Below, piece after piece: positions 17,866-28,486 of a stretch of DNA of 64,000 nt. A program made the translations under genes and the position numbers. The notes under the pieces were generated by a model. It was not told the origin of the DNA. It worked only from the letters and a program-made list of their open reading frames with translations, and ran no database searches. How positions within the stretch are numbered: position 1 is the stretch's first letter; each line of letters begins with the position of its first letter. The DNA lies in NCBI RefSeq assembly GCF_011612265.2, contig NZ_CP050134.2:806001-870000 (forward strand). The letters are read 5' to 3'. This stretch comes from Corynebacterium matruchotii. Its GTDB lineage: Bacteria; Actinomycetota; Actinomycetes; Mycobacteriales; Mycobacteriaceae.

Positions 17866-19005
17866 ATGCGAGTCCTACTGGTCACCAACGATTTTCCGCC
17901 TACCATCGGCGGTATCCAGTCGTATCTCCGCGATTTCATTAGTACCCTCCCACCGCAGGATGTTGTGGTGTTTGCCTCTACCCAGGACACCGCCGCGGCC
18001 GCCAACTGGGACGGTCAGGCGGCATACCGGGTGTATCGGTGGCCGCGTCGCATCATGTTGCCCACCCCGGCCACCGTCCGCCGCATGCGGCAGATCATTC
18101 GTGCCGAAAACATTGATGTGGTGTGGTTCGGTGCCGCTGCCCCCCTCGCCCTCATGGCCCGGGCCGCCCGCGCCGCCGGCGCCCGCCGCGTTATCGCATC
18201 CACCCACGGGCATGAGGTGGGTTGGTCCATGCTGCCCGGCGCCCGCCAAGTGCTGCGCGTTATTGGCAGCCACTGCGATGTGGTCACCTACATTTCCGAC
18301 TACACCCTCAGCCGGTTCCGGGCCGCTTTTGGTGAGCCTACCTTCGAATGGTTGCCTTCCGGGGTGGACAGTCACCGATTTAGCCCGCTTTCTGCCGCCC
18401 AGCGTCAGGCTGTGCGTTCCCAATTGGGTTGGCGGACTAGTGGGCACTATGTGGTGTGCATTTCCCGCCTGGTGCCCCGTAAAGGCCAGGATCAACTCGT
18501 GCGACTCTGGCCGGATGTGCTCACCCACTTTCCCGACGCCACCCTCGTCATTGTTGGTGGTGGCTCCCGTCGCTTCACCGCCCGGCTTCGGCGACTCGCC
18601 GGAAACCTCGCCGACGACCGCATCGTTTTCACCGGCCGGGTGGGGGAGGAGTGCATGTCCCACATGCTGCATGCCGCCGATGTATTTGCCATGCCCTGCC
18701 GCACCCGCGGCGGCGGCCTCGATGTTGAGGGTCTGGGCATCGTGTACCTCGAAGCCCAGGCCGCTGGCATTCCCGTGATCGCTGGCCGCTCCGGTGGGGC
18801 GCCGGAAACCGTCATCCCGGAATCCGGCATTGTGGTTGATGGCCGCAGCCAGCAAGACATCCTGGCCGCCCTCATAGCCTTGTTGTCCGACCCGAAGCGC
18901 CGCCGTGACATGGGTTGGCGGGGGCGCAGCTTTGTGGAACGATCCTGGACCTGGGAACGCATGGAGGCCCGGCTTCGGCGCATTCTGGCTGGGTCGGAAA
19001 CCTAG
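17866..19005 (+). CDS. pimB: GDP-mannose-dependent PIM mannosyltransferase
   Basis: GT-B glycosyltransferase of family 4 that adds a second mannose to acylated phosphatidylinositol monomannoside, on the way to lipomannan and lipoarabinomannan. The N-terminal motif LLVTNDFPPTIGGIQSYL, the acceptor-side STHGHEVGW, and the GDP-mannose binding block GLGIVYLEAQAAGIPVIAGRSGGAPETV are visible. Length 379 matches PimB' proteins. The ATG at 17866 follows the upstream NlpC/P60 gene by 17 bases and may be cotranscribed. The specific symbol rests on similarity and on position after the NlpC/P60 pair, as in C. glutamicum. Confidence 0.9.
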   Translation: MRVLLVTNDFPPTIGGIQSYLRDFISTLPPQDVVVFASTQDTAAAANWDGQAAYRVYRWPRRIMLPTPATVRRMRQIIRAENIDVVWFGAAAPLALMARAARAAGARRVIASTHGHEVGWSMLPGARQVLRVIGSHCDVVTYISDYTLSRFRAAFGEPTFEWLPSGVDSHRFSPLSAAQRQAVRSQLGWRTSGHYVVCISRLVPRKGQDQLVRLWPDVLTHFPDATLVIVGGGSRRFTARLRRLAGNLADDRIVFTGRVGEECMSHMLHAADVFAMPCRTRGGGLDVEGLGIVYLEAQAAGIPVIAGRSGGAPETVIPESGIVVDGRSQQDILAALIALLSDPKRRRDMGWRGRSFVERSWTWERMEARLRRILAGSET

Positions 19006-19060
19006 TGGGAGACCCGATAGGGAATGTGGTGGCGAATAGGAAGTTTGAGGCATTGATCGG

Positions 19061-19066
19061 TATAAT
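19061..19066 (+). promoter_or_regulatory. -10 element of the glucokinase gene
   Basis: A perfect TATAAT lies 44 bases before the glk ATG in the 104-base gap after pimB. No good -35 is seen at 17 bases, which is common in this genus. Confidence 0.6.
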
Positions 19067-19109
19067 CAGCCCTTGATTCTTCTATCTTATTAATCACAAG
19101 GCGGGTTTT

Positions 19110-20066
19110 ATGTCTACTCCAGTCACAATTGGTTTTGATATCGGCGGAACCAACATGCGGGCTGGGGCAATCACCGAAGCCGGAAACATTATTGATTCCA
19201 CCGCCACCGAGGCGCCCCATGACGCTGACGAGCTGCAAGAGGGCATTGTCCGCATTGTCAATAAGTTCCGTGCTGACCACTGTATCGGCGCTGTGGGGTT
19301 GGCCATTGCTGGCTTCTTGGACCCCGACTGTGAAATCGTTCGATTCGCCCCACACCTGCCATGGCGTGACCGCCACGCCCGTGCTGAATTGCAGGCTGCG
19401 TTGGGGGTTCCGGTGCGCCTCGAACACGACGCCAATGCCGCGGCCTGGGGTGAATACAAATTCGGCGGGGCCCAAGGCCACGACAATTGGGTGCTTTTCG
19501 CCTTGGGAACCGGCATCGGCGCCACCCTTATGCAGGACGGGAATATATACCGTGGTGCCTTTGGCACTGCTCCGGAATTCGGCCACATACAAGTGGTTCC
19601 GCATGGTAGGCCCTGTGCCTGCGGGAAGCGGGGCTGTTTGGAACGCTACTGCTCCGGCACTGCCTTGGAACAAACTGCCCGGGAGCTCTTGGCCGATAAC
19701 CCCATCACCACCTCCATACTGTCCGACCACCCGGAACTTACCGGGAAAACCGTCATGGATGCGGCCCGCCAATCCGACCCCATCGCTACCGCCGCCGTCA
19801 CCAGCATTGCCGAATGGCTCGGGTTGGCCCTCTCCATGGTGGTTGACATTCTTGACCCCGGCATGATCCTTATCGGCGGGGGTATGTCCGCCGACCATGA
19901 TGTGTACTTGCCGCAGGCCACCGAGATTATGGCGGCGAATATTGTTGGTTCGGGATACCGGCCTGTCCCCACGGTCTCTACCGCTAAACTTGGTGGTAAT
20001 GCCGGTATGATTGGTGTTGCCGATCTAGCCCGACAACTATTCATAGACAAGAACCAACAAAAATGA
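19110..20066 (+). CDS. glk: ROK-family glucokinase
   Basis: Phosphorylates glucose with ATP (or polyphosphate in some relatives). 318 residues. The ATP motif DIGGTNMRAG opens the protein, the catalytic Asp is in EHDANAAAWGE, and the ROK zinc site CACGKRGCLERYCSG is complete with three cysteines plus an upstream His in EFGHIQV. The ATG at 19110 follows AAGGCGG by 6 bases. The downstream acyltransferase begins 12 bases after the stop, suggesting one transcript. C. glutamicum has a homologue at the same place. Confidence 0.92.
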   Translation: MSTPVTIGFDIGGTNMRAGAITEAGNIIDSTATEAPHDADELQEGIVRIVNKFRADHCIGAVGLAIAGFLDPDCEIVRFAPHLPWRDRHARAELQAALGVPVRLEHDANAAAWGEYKFGGAQGHDNWVLFALGTGIGATLMQDGNIYRGAFGTAPEFGHIQVVPHGRPCACGKRGCLERYCSGTALEQTARELLADNPITTSILSDHPELTGKTVMDAARQSDPIATAAVTSIAEWLGLALSMVVDILDPGMILIGGGMSADHDVYLPQATEIMAANIVGSGYRPVPTVSTAKLGGNAGMIGVADLARQLFIDKNQQK

Positions 20067-20078
20067 GGGGATCACAGA

Positions 20079-20798
20079 GTGACAAATAACTGGTATTGGG
20101 CATTTAAAAATGTGTTATTGGGGCCGTTTTTGCGGGTGTATAACCGTCCCACCATTGATGGGGGCTCCAATATTCCTACCATTGGGGCCGCTATCCTCGC
20201 ATCCAACCATCAATCCGTCATGGATTCCTTTTACCTGCCGCTGCTGTGCCCCCGGCAAATTACCTTCCCGGCCAAGAGCGAATACTTCACCACCCCGGGT
20301 ATCGTCGGCAGGCTGCAAAAATGGTTCTACACCTCGGTTGGTCAGGTTCCGCTTGACCGGAGTTCTGCCAAGGCTGGTGAGGTACTGCTCACCGCCGCCC
20401 GGAATATTTTGGACAGAGGGGAGCTTTTCGGCATTTACCCCGAGGGCACCCGCTCGCCCGACGGCCGGATTTATCGGGGTAAGACCGGGGCCGCCCGTGT
20501 GGCTATTGCTACCGATGTGCCGATCATTCCCATTGCCATGATCGGCAGCCGCAACGCCAACCCCATTGGCTCCTGGGTGCTTCGCCCCGCGAAGGTCCGG
20601 ATTCGGGTTGGGGCACCCATTTACCCCCGCGAATTTCTCCGCGAACGTGGCTTGGGTGAATACGAGGGGGCCCGAGCGCTCACCGATCATATTATGGCCA
20701 CGCTGAGCGAACTCAGCGGCCAACCTTATGTCGATCTTTATGCTGCTGACGTGAAAAAATCCCTGGCTGCTGGTAATGGTTACCCACCCGTCCCATAG
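20079..20798 (+). CDS. 1-acyl-sn-glycerol-3-phosphate acyltransferase family protein
   Basis: PlsC-type acyltransferase of phospholipid synthesis, membrane-associated. 239 residues from GTG at 20079 (GAGGGGATCACA upstream). The family blocks are present: NHQSVMDSFYLP (HX4D catalytic pair), and YPEGTRSPDGRIYRGKTGAARVA (acceptor binding), with VPIIPIAM after it. Several PlsC paralogues exist in corynebacteria, and some act on mannosylated lipids, so I give no symbol. Near pimB, but separated by glk. Confidence 0.9.
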   Translation: MTNNWYWAFKNVLLGPFLRVYNRPTIDGGSNIPTIGAAILASNHQSVMDSFYLPLLCPRQITFPAKSEYFTTPGIVGRLQKWFYTSVGQVPLDRSSAKAGEVLLTAARNILDRGELFGIYPEGTRSPDGRIYRGKTGAARVAIATDVPIIPIAMIGSRNANPIGSWVLRPAKVRIRVGAPIYPREFLRERGLGEYEGARALTDHIMATLSELSGQPYVDLYAADVKKSLAAGNGYPPVP

Positions 20799-20860
20799 CA
20801 CGTTATCGCTGTGATCCTATCGCAGTCTCGTAATGATCCCGCCACGGCCTTGGTGCGGCT

Positions 20861-20892
20861 TATCTGACGATACCTACCACCCCCATCAGATA
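20861..20892. repeat. Inverted repeat TATCTGA/TCAGATA
   Basis: A perfect 7-bp inverted repeat with an 18-base pyrimidine-rich loop in the 198-base gap between the acyltransferase genes. It could end the plsC-type transcript or be an operator; no T run follows. Confidence 0.4.
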
Positions 20893-20996
20893 GCATCTAT
20901 GTCATGCTTAATGGTAGAAATGTGAATGACCGGTGCGGCGTGAGATCCCTGCTCACCCCGCCATTCTCATTATTTGTACAGCGAAAAGGATAATTC

Positions 20997-22148
20997 ATGA
21001 CTCAACCCACTGGGGCTAAAAAGGTGCGCATGGCGTGGCCTGATGTCGCCCGGGGTGTTTCAATCCTAGGAGTAATGACCCTTCATGCCACCCTGGAGGT
21101 GCCCGGAGGACTAGACACTCCCATCGCCAAAGTCAATGAATTCATTGCTACTCTGCGTATGCCACTGTTTTTCATGGTGGCAGGTTTTTTCTCCGTAAAA
21201 ATTTTCAAGTTTTCCTTCTGGGAATTATTCCGGAAACGCCTGTGGTTCCTCCTCGTGCCCTACCTGTTTTGGGCACCAGTGGAAATGATCCTCGACCGTC
21301 ATAAGGCCTGGGTAGTTCAGGAAATCCCGTTGCCGGAACCAATGTTTTATGTGGACTCCGTGTACTACGCCCAAAACATGTATTGGTTCCTGTGGTCGCT
21401 CATGCTGTTCACCATTATTTTGTGGGCGACGAAATGGCTTCCGTGGATCGTTCAGCTGCTCATTCCCGCGATCGTTATCGCCGCCTCACCGTGGCTGCTG
21501 CTTGCCGGCAACCTGGTAATGCCTCGCATCATTGCCTACCTGCCGCTATTCCTATTGGGGGCTTACCTCAGGCCGCATATCACTAAGTTTGCCGACAACG
21601 CCCTCCATCCGTGGGTTGCCATCACCTCTACCATGCTGGCCTTGGTGTCGTTCCAGCTTTATGCCCTCCCATTCGACGGCCCATGGCGGCCGGCTCTCAA
21701 CGTTATTGTGAGCCTCGTTTATCTTCCCTTTGGGGTAACCGTTGCGATCCTGCTGTCCAAGGTTCCCATGGTTGGCGAAGGCCTGAAACGCATTGGTCGG
21801 CATACGCTGGTCGCATACCTTGGTCATCCCATCGCGCTCATTGTGTTTTTTGGTTTCTTTTTCGTCAACCGGGACAATGGTTTCAACCCCGAGGCCACGA
21901 ATTTTATTGATACTCCCTTGTGCTGGGTCATTATCAATATGGGCTTCTGCGCCATCGGAACTATCGCCATGTACGGGATTTCAAAAACCAAGCTTTTGGG
22001 GTGGACAGTACACCCACCAGCAATTAAACTGCCAAAGGTCACCGTACCCCACTGGCCTCACATTCCCGACATTCTGCGTCGTGGCGTGAAAACCCACGGA
22101 ACAGCTCAAGGGATTACCCAAAGCGCGCCAGCCTCCACGACCGGATAA
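20997..22148 (+). CDS. Acyltransferase family 3 membrane protein
   Basis: 383-residue polytopic membrane protein with about ten helices. The start MAWPDVARGVSILGVMTLHA has the Asp-Arg and the His of the acyltransferase-3 family (first helix), and RMPLFFMVAGFF in helix two is also typical. Members acetylate or succinylate surface sugars or lipids; the substrate here is unknown. The ATG at 20997 follows AAAAGGA by 6 bases. The C-terminal 40 residues are cytoplasmic and basic. The 48-residue membrane protein follows after 21 bases. Confidence 0.85.
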   Translation: MTQPTGAKKVRMAWPDVARGVSILGVMTLHATLEVPGGLDTPIAKVNEFIATLRMPLFFMVAGFFSVKIFKFSFWELFRKRLWFLLVPYLFWAPVEMILDRHKAWVVQEIPLPEPMFYVDSVYYAQNMYWFLWSLMLFTIILWATKWLPWIVQLLIPAIVIAASPWLLLAGNLVMPRIIAYLPLFLLGAYLRPHITKFADNALHPWVAITSTMLALVSFQLYALPFDGPWRPALNVIVSLVYLPFGVTVAILLSKVPMVGEGLKRIGRHTLVAYLGHPIALIVFFGFFFVNRDNGFNPEATNFIDTPLCWVIINMGFCAIGTIAMYGISKTKLLGWTVHPPAIKLPKVTVPHWPHIPDILRRGVKTHGTAQGITQSAPASTTG

Positions 22149-22169
22149 CTCGATGAGGTAGCAGCACCG

Positions 22170-22316
22170 ATGAAAACCAAAGTACTAGTCACACTGGCCC
22201 TCATCGTGGCCTACCTCATCATGGCCATTTTCCGCGTCAACCAGCAGGTGATGGCCCCGGTCATGTGCGCCGCTATCGCCGCCGTGCTTTTCTGGCCAGC
22301 CCGGCGCAAAAAGTGA
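22170..22316 (+). CDS. 48-residue membrane protein, hypothetical
   Basis: A short frame from ATG 22170: MKTKVLVTLALIVAYLIMAI, then a short polar turn (FRVNQQ) and a second hydrophobic stretch (VMAPVMCAAIAAVLFW) ending in PARRKK. It reads as a two-helix hairpin with both ends positive inside. The only ribosome-binding candidate is GAGG 11 bases before the start. It lies in the gap between the acyltransferase-3 gene and the exonuclease gene, on the same strand. No known family is recognised. Coding status rests on the hydrophobic periodicity and the orderly charge distribution. Confidence 0.6.
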   Translation: MKTKVLVTLALIVAYLIMAIFRVNQQVMAPVMCAAIAAVLFWPARRKK

Positions 22317-22375
22317 TCCCGCAATAATGATTCCCCACACTTCCTTGGTTCTTTTCCTCCCTTCGGTATAAGGCA

Positions 22376-24309
<1,934 letters not shown>

Positions 24310-24324
24310 TCGTTCGCTGTGTGC

Positions 24325-25263
24325 TTATTCGCTTGTCGACGCCGTGAGGTAGGCGCGTAGCTCGCGTTCCTCCTCGTCGGTGAGGCCGCTGGTGCCCGGC
24401 TGGAAGGTTTGGGCCGCCGCCTGGAGGGTTTCCGCCAGGGGGCGGGTGGTGAGCCCATGGTTTCGTGCCGCCGTGCTGTCGAACACCATGGCGTATTGGA
24501 GGTTGGGGTCGGCAAGCCACAAGGGGAGGGATGTGGGCCCGAACCATTGGTTAATGCCGGCCGACAGCAGAGCATCGGTGGGAACCTCCCGGACGGGGAT
24601 GGGGGAGAGCTCATACACGTCGTTGAGCGTGTGGGCGGGGCCGACCGCGTTGAACACACCCATCACCTGGTGTTCCATGCAGTGGACGATCCAGGCAGCA
24701 AGATCGGTAACATCAATCAGGGCCACCGGCATGCGGCGGTCTGGGGCGAGTACCTCCGGGCCGGTGGGGTGGGTAAACCGCCATGGATAGTAGCCGCTGC
24801 GGCCGGTGGGGTCGCCGGCGCCGCCGATGAGGCCGGGCCGGATGATACAGGTGGTTTCTGGGGGAAATTGTTGTTCGCACGCCACCTTGGCGGCCGGAAA
24901 ATTGCCGGGCGTGTCCGCGCCCTCGGGGGAAACCAGGGGGGTGGTTTCATCCCGGTTGGGGTCGGACATGTCGGCATAGACGCTGGCTGAGGACACATAC
25001 ACCCACTGGTTGGTGCAAATATTCGTTATGGCGTCGGCGGCGAAGTCGCGGCTGGTGGTGACATCAACCACCGCATCCCAGGTGATGTTGGGAAGCGTGG
25101 CGTAGGCGTCGGGCTGGTTACGGTCGAGCGGGATGAAGGCGCATCCTTGGGGTGGGGTGTCGGTGCCGCGAGCTGCGCAGGTCACGTGATGGCCGCGGCC
25201 TGTGGCGGTGCGGGCGATAGTGGAGCTGAGCCAGGCGGTGCCGCCCAGAATGAGGATATTCAT
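24325..25263 (-). CDS. NAD-dependent epimerase/dehydratase family protein
   Basis: About 312 residues of an extended SDR fold: the Rossmann motif is at the very start (ILILGGTAWLSS, GGTxxLS in place of the usual GxxGxxG) and the middle holds VYVSSASVYAD, with a YPWRF-type segment. The YxxxK pair of active SDRs is not obvious, so it may be an atypical or non-catalytic member of the isoflavone-reductase-like/epimerase group. The start is uncertain: ATG 25263 or 25275, neither with a strong ribosome-binding site. It lies alone between aroG (convergent) and the XRE gene. Substrate unknown. Confidence 0.78.
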   Translation of the reverse strand: MNILILGGTAWLSSTIARTATGRGHHVTCAARGTDTPPQGCAFIPLDRNQPDAYATLPNITWDAVVDVTTSRDFAADAITNICTNQWVYVSSASVYADMSDPNRDETTPLVSPEGADTPGNFPAAKVACEQQFPPETTCIIRPGLIGGAGDPTGRSGYYPWRFTHPTGPEVLAPDRRMPVALIDVTDLAAWIVHCMEHQVMGVFNAVGPAHTLNDVYELSPIPVREVPTDALLSAGINQWFGPTSLPLWLADPNLQYAMVFDSTAARNHGLTTRPLAETLQAAAQTFQPGTSGLTDEEERELRAYLTASTSE

Positions 25264-25368
25264 GATGTCTACCATGCCAGGTGTGGGCCTGGCTCGGGGC
25301 GGATTTCGTGGTGTGCTGCTGTGGGCAGCGCGGCCCAATGATATTCATGGACCAGAAACTGCCGGTGG

Positions 25369-25662
25369 TTATGCGGCGACGGGGAGGAAGTTGCAAACCT
25401 GGTGCGTGTCGATGCGGCGGGCTGCCTGGCGCAGCACATCCGACACCGGTAGGTCGAGGGCGGTGCTGATGGATTCCACAATCTCCGATGATGGGTCCTT
25501 GACGCCCCGCTCCACCTCGGAAAGGTATTGGGGCGACACATTCGCCCGGCGGGCCACATCGCTAATACGTTCGGATCGGTGGTGACGGGTGGTGCGGAAC
25601 ACCTCGCCAATGGCTTCCCGCATCAGTGGGCGATCACCGGGGGCGGCTGCGACGGCAATCAT
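25369..25662 (-). CDS. XRE-family helix-turn-helix regulator
   Basis: 97-residue DNA-binding protein. The HTH is ISDVARRANVSPQYLSEVERG, followed by a helical segment SSEIVESISTALDLPVSDVLRQAAR; this arrangement resembles the short ClgR-like actinobacterial regulators. Its ATG overlaps the pknL stop (TGATG), so it is translated right after PknL from the same message. That coupling suggests the kinase and the regulator are made together; whether PknL phosphorylates it is unknown. Confidence 0.85.
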   Translation of the reverse strand: MIAVAAAPGDRPLMREAIGEVFRTTRHHRSERISDVARRANVSPQYLSEVERGVKDPSSEIVESISTALDLPVSDVLRQAARRIDTHQVCNFLPVAA

Positions 25663-28043
25663 CAGTTGAGGGTCCGGAGCTCGACTCGGGTTTCGGGGGA
25701 TTCCTCGCTGAGGAATGAGGGGCTTTGGTAGATGACGCGGCTATTGCTGTTTGCCGACGATGGGGCCTTCACCTTAAAGCCCGCGTCCTGCAGGATGGTT
25801 CGCGCCTCGGAGAGCCGCTTACCAATCACATTGGGCACCTCAACCTTGTTGACCAGCTCGATTGTGACCGTGGTTTGGGAGCTGTCGATGAGGGTGCCGG
25901 CCTGCGGGTTGGTGATATACACGTCGTTTGCGGACTTGCCTACTGCGTCGGAGTCGCCGGAGCGGGTGACGGATTCCACCCGAATCCCGGCCTTGGCCAG
26001 TTGGTCGCGGGCCGCTTCCTCGCTCACGCCGGCGAGGTCGGGGATTTCGACCGCGGTGGATACGTAGAGGGTGATGTCGCTGCCGCGGGTTGCCTGGCTG
26101 CCGGCGTCGGGGCTGGTGCCAATGGCGTAATTCCCCTTCACCGAATCATCGAACTTGTTTTCGACTTTGACGTTGAAGCCTAGTTGTTGCAATTGTTGTT
26201 TAGCCTCGTCCGCCTTGGTGTTGTGCACATTGGGCACATTGACCGGTGCGGGACCCTGGGAGAGATGGTAGGTGACGGTGCTGTTCACATTGACCATGGT
26301 GTGGGGGGAGGGGGTTACCGATGCGATTTGGCCTTGGGGCACGGTGTCGGAGTACACGGTTTCGCCTTCTTCCCCCACGAGTGACCGTTCCGAAAGCGCC
26401 TTATTGTAGTCGTCGGGGTTGGTGAGCCCGTCGAGGCTGGGTACGGTGGGCTTGCCGAGGGAAACCAAAAGGGTGACCGCATCACCCTTGACTGCTTTTT
26501 CCCCGGTGGTGGGGTCGGTGCCCGCCACCATGTCTATGGCCACATTATCGTCGTAGACTGTGGCCACCTTTGATTCAAAACCCGCGGTTTTCAGTGTTTG
26601 GGTGGCGGTGGTTTGGTCCATACCGATGACCTGCGGCACCTCCCCGTAGCGGCCGGATCCGAACCACCAGGCGCCGATGGCGATCGCCAGGGTGAGCATG
26701 ATGACTATGACCCACCAGGCGGCGAACATGGTGCGGCTACGGTTAGTGACCGCTGGTGGCAGCACGGACGGCCTGGCCGGCTGCCGGGGCTGCGGCCGCG
26801 GCGCGGGCGGCTGGCCCTGTTGCTGCGGCTGACTGGGGTCGGGCCACGGCGATTGTTGTGGCTGGCTGGGTTTGGCCCACGGTGATTGCCCCGGGGGCGG
26901 GTTGTGGAGTTGCGCCTGGGGTTGGGCTCCCGGCTGCTGGTAGGGGGTGGGGTCCGCAAACGGGTCGGCGGCGAACGGGTCGAGAACGGAGGTTTCGTTG
27001 AGGATGGCGGTTTCCGCCGGCTTCACCGGTGCTGGCGGCGTGGGCGGGACAATGGCGGTTTTGTCGTTGTCGGCGTCGTCAGCTTCGTCGGCCATGGGCT
27101 GTTCGGATCGGGGCAGATCGGTGGTGACCATGCCTGTGAGTTTCGAATCGTCCATGTTGGCGGCCGCCCGGTGGGCCGCCGCGTTTTGGGGGACAGGCAC
27201 CGTGAATGCGGGAAATTGCAGCTCGCTGGCGACATCGTTCAGTGCGGTGAGGAATTCGTCGGCGTTCTTGAACCGATCCTTGGGATCACGGGCGGTGGCG
27301 GTGGCCACCAACTCGTCCATGAGTTTGGGCACGCCGTCGATCCGGCTGCTGGGCTTGGGCACATCCGCGTCCAGGCGGGCGTAGGCGTGCTTGAGGGGCG
27401 TGTCGCCGTTAAACGGGGTGGTACCGGTCAAGAGTTCGAATAGGACGATGCCAGCGGAGTACACGTCGGAGGCGGTGGTGATATCATCGCCCGACACCTG
27501 CTCCGGGGACAGGTAGGCGACAGTACCCACAATCTGGTTTGACTTGCCCTGGGATGCGGATGCGGCCCGCACCAGGCCAAAATCGGAAAGCTTCACCTGG
27601 TGGTTGCCGTCGATCAAAATATTATCCGGCTTTAAATCCCGGTGAACCATGCCGGCGTTATGCACCGCCGCCAACCCGGTGAGGACGGAACGCATGACCG
27701 CCGATGCAGCATAATCTGGCATGGCGCCGCGTTCGGCCAAGAGTTCCCGCAGGGTACCACCGGTAATGAGCTCCATAATGAGAAACACATGGTCCCCATC
27801 GGAATTAAAATCATACACCCCCACCAAATTGGGGTGGGATAGGTGCGCCATGGAGCGGGCTTCCCGCCGGAAGCGTTGGGCAAAAATCGGGTCGCCGGCA
27901 TATTCTTCGTGCATGACCTTGGCTGCCACATTGCGTCCCAGCCTGGTATCAACGCAGCGGTAAACCGTAGACATGCCACCGCGAGCGATGGGTGCTTCGA
28001 TGCGGTAGCGGCCTTCGAGGAGATCGCCCAAATTCAACTGCAT
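25662..28043 (-). CDS. pknL: Ser/Thr protein kinase with PASTA repeats
   Basis: 793-residue membrane kinase. Residues about 13-270 form the kinase domain: glycine loop ARGGMSTVY, ATP lysine in VAAKVM, catalytic loop HRDLKPDN and DFG. A Pro/Gln-rich linker leads to one membrane helix (about 438-460), and the outer part has five PASTA-type units (starting EVPQVIG, TVPSLDG, NVPNVHN, EIPDLAG, EVPNVIG), which bind muropeptides/lipid II in relatives. It is divergent from the wHTH gene at 28118, the same pair as pknL/Rv2175c in M. tuberculosis, where the kinase phosphorylates that neighbour; the mycobacterial PknL itself lacks PASTA repeats. Confidence 0.95.
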   Translation of the reverse strand: MQLNLGDLLEGRYRIEAPIARGGMSTVYRCVDTRLGRNVAAKVMHEEYAGDPIFAQRFRREARSMAHLSHPNLVGVYDFNSDGDHVFLIMELITGGTLRELLAERGAMPDYAASAVMRSVLTGLAAVHNAGMVHRDLKPDNILIDGNHQVKLSDFGLVRAASASQGKSNQIVGTVAYLSPEQVSGDDITTASDVYSAGIVLFELLTGTTPFNGDTPLKHAYARLDADVPKPSSRIDGVPKLMDELVATATARDPKDRFKNADEFLTALNDVASELQFPAFTVPVPQNAAAHRAAANMDDSKLTGMVTTDLPRSEQPMADEADDADNDKTAIVPPTPPAPVKPAETAILNETSVLDPFAADPFADPTPYQQPGAQPQAQLHNPPPGQSPWAKPSQPQQSPWPDPSQPQQQGQPPAPRPQPRQPARPSVLPPAVTNRSRTMFAAWWVIVIMLTLAIAIGAWWFGSGRYGEVPQVIGMDQTTATQTLKTAGFESKVATVYDDNVAIDMVAGTDPTTGEKAVKGDAVTLLVSLGKPTVPSLDGLTNPDDYNKALSERSLVGEEGETVYSDTVPQGQIASVTPSPHTMVNVNSTVTYHLSQGPAPVNVPNVHNTKADEAKQQLQQLGFNVKVENKFDDSVKGNYAIGTSPDAGSQATRGSDITLYVSTAVEIPDLAGVSEEAARDQLAKAGIRVESVTRSGDSDAVGKSANDVYITNPQAGTLIDSSQTTVTIELVNKVEVPNVIGKRLSEARTILQDAGFKVKAPSSANSNSRVIYQSPSFLSEESPETRVELRTLN

Positions 28044-28117
28044 GCGTTCTAGTATGGCTGAAATCTAAGCGTAGGGTAAAAGCGACGTGTTCAAGATCTC
28101 TTGCTACATTAAGGACT

Positions 28118-28486
28118 GTGAGTAATCAATCGCCAGATGCGTCTATTTTGCCACCTGATACCCTACTTTTCACCCTAGCGGAGTTCGCCGACCGGTTGGG
28201 GGTAAAGACCACCCACGTCCGTGACCTGATCGGTGAGCGGAAGCTGATTTGCGTCTACAAAAACGGGGTTCGGCACCTGCCTGCCGCATTCCTCACCGAC
28301 AAAGGGACCCTCAATAAGTTCGTTCCCGGTGTCATTGCCCTGCTTATCGACGGCGGTTACAGCGATGCCGAAATCTTCCGCTACCTGTTTACCGACGACC
28401 CCTCTCTCCCCGGCCAGCCCATTGCGGCCCTACACGGGCACCTGGCCCGGGAGGTGATGCGCCGCGCCCAGGCGATGGCCCTCTAG
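28118..28486 (+). CDS. Rv2175c-like DNA-binding protein (PknL partner)
   Basis: 122 residues from GTG 28118. The N-terminal winged-helix part reads LLFTLAEFADRLGVKTTHVRDLIGERKLICV, followed by the C-terminal helical segment with the FVPGVIALLIDGGYSDAEIFRYLF motif of the Rv2175c family. In mycobacteria PknL phosphorylates Rv2175c on its Thr-rich N-terminus and releases it from DNA; the N-terminus here (SNQSPDAS, with nearby Thr) could play that part but this is inference. TACATT at 28105-28110 is a possible -10 seven bases from the GTG, so the message may be leaderless. The last 57 bases overlap the 3' end of mptA on the other strand. Confidence 0.88.
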   Translation: MSNQSPDASILPPDTLLFTLAEFADRLGVKTTHVRDLIGERKLICVYKNGVRHLPAAFLTDKGTLNKFVPGVIALLIDGGYSDAEIFRYLFTDDPSLPGQPIAALHGHLAREVMRRAQAMAL

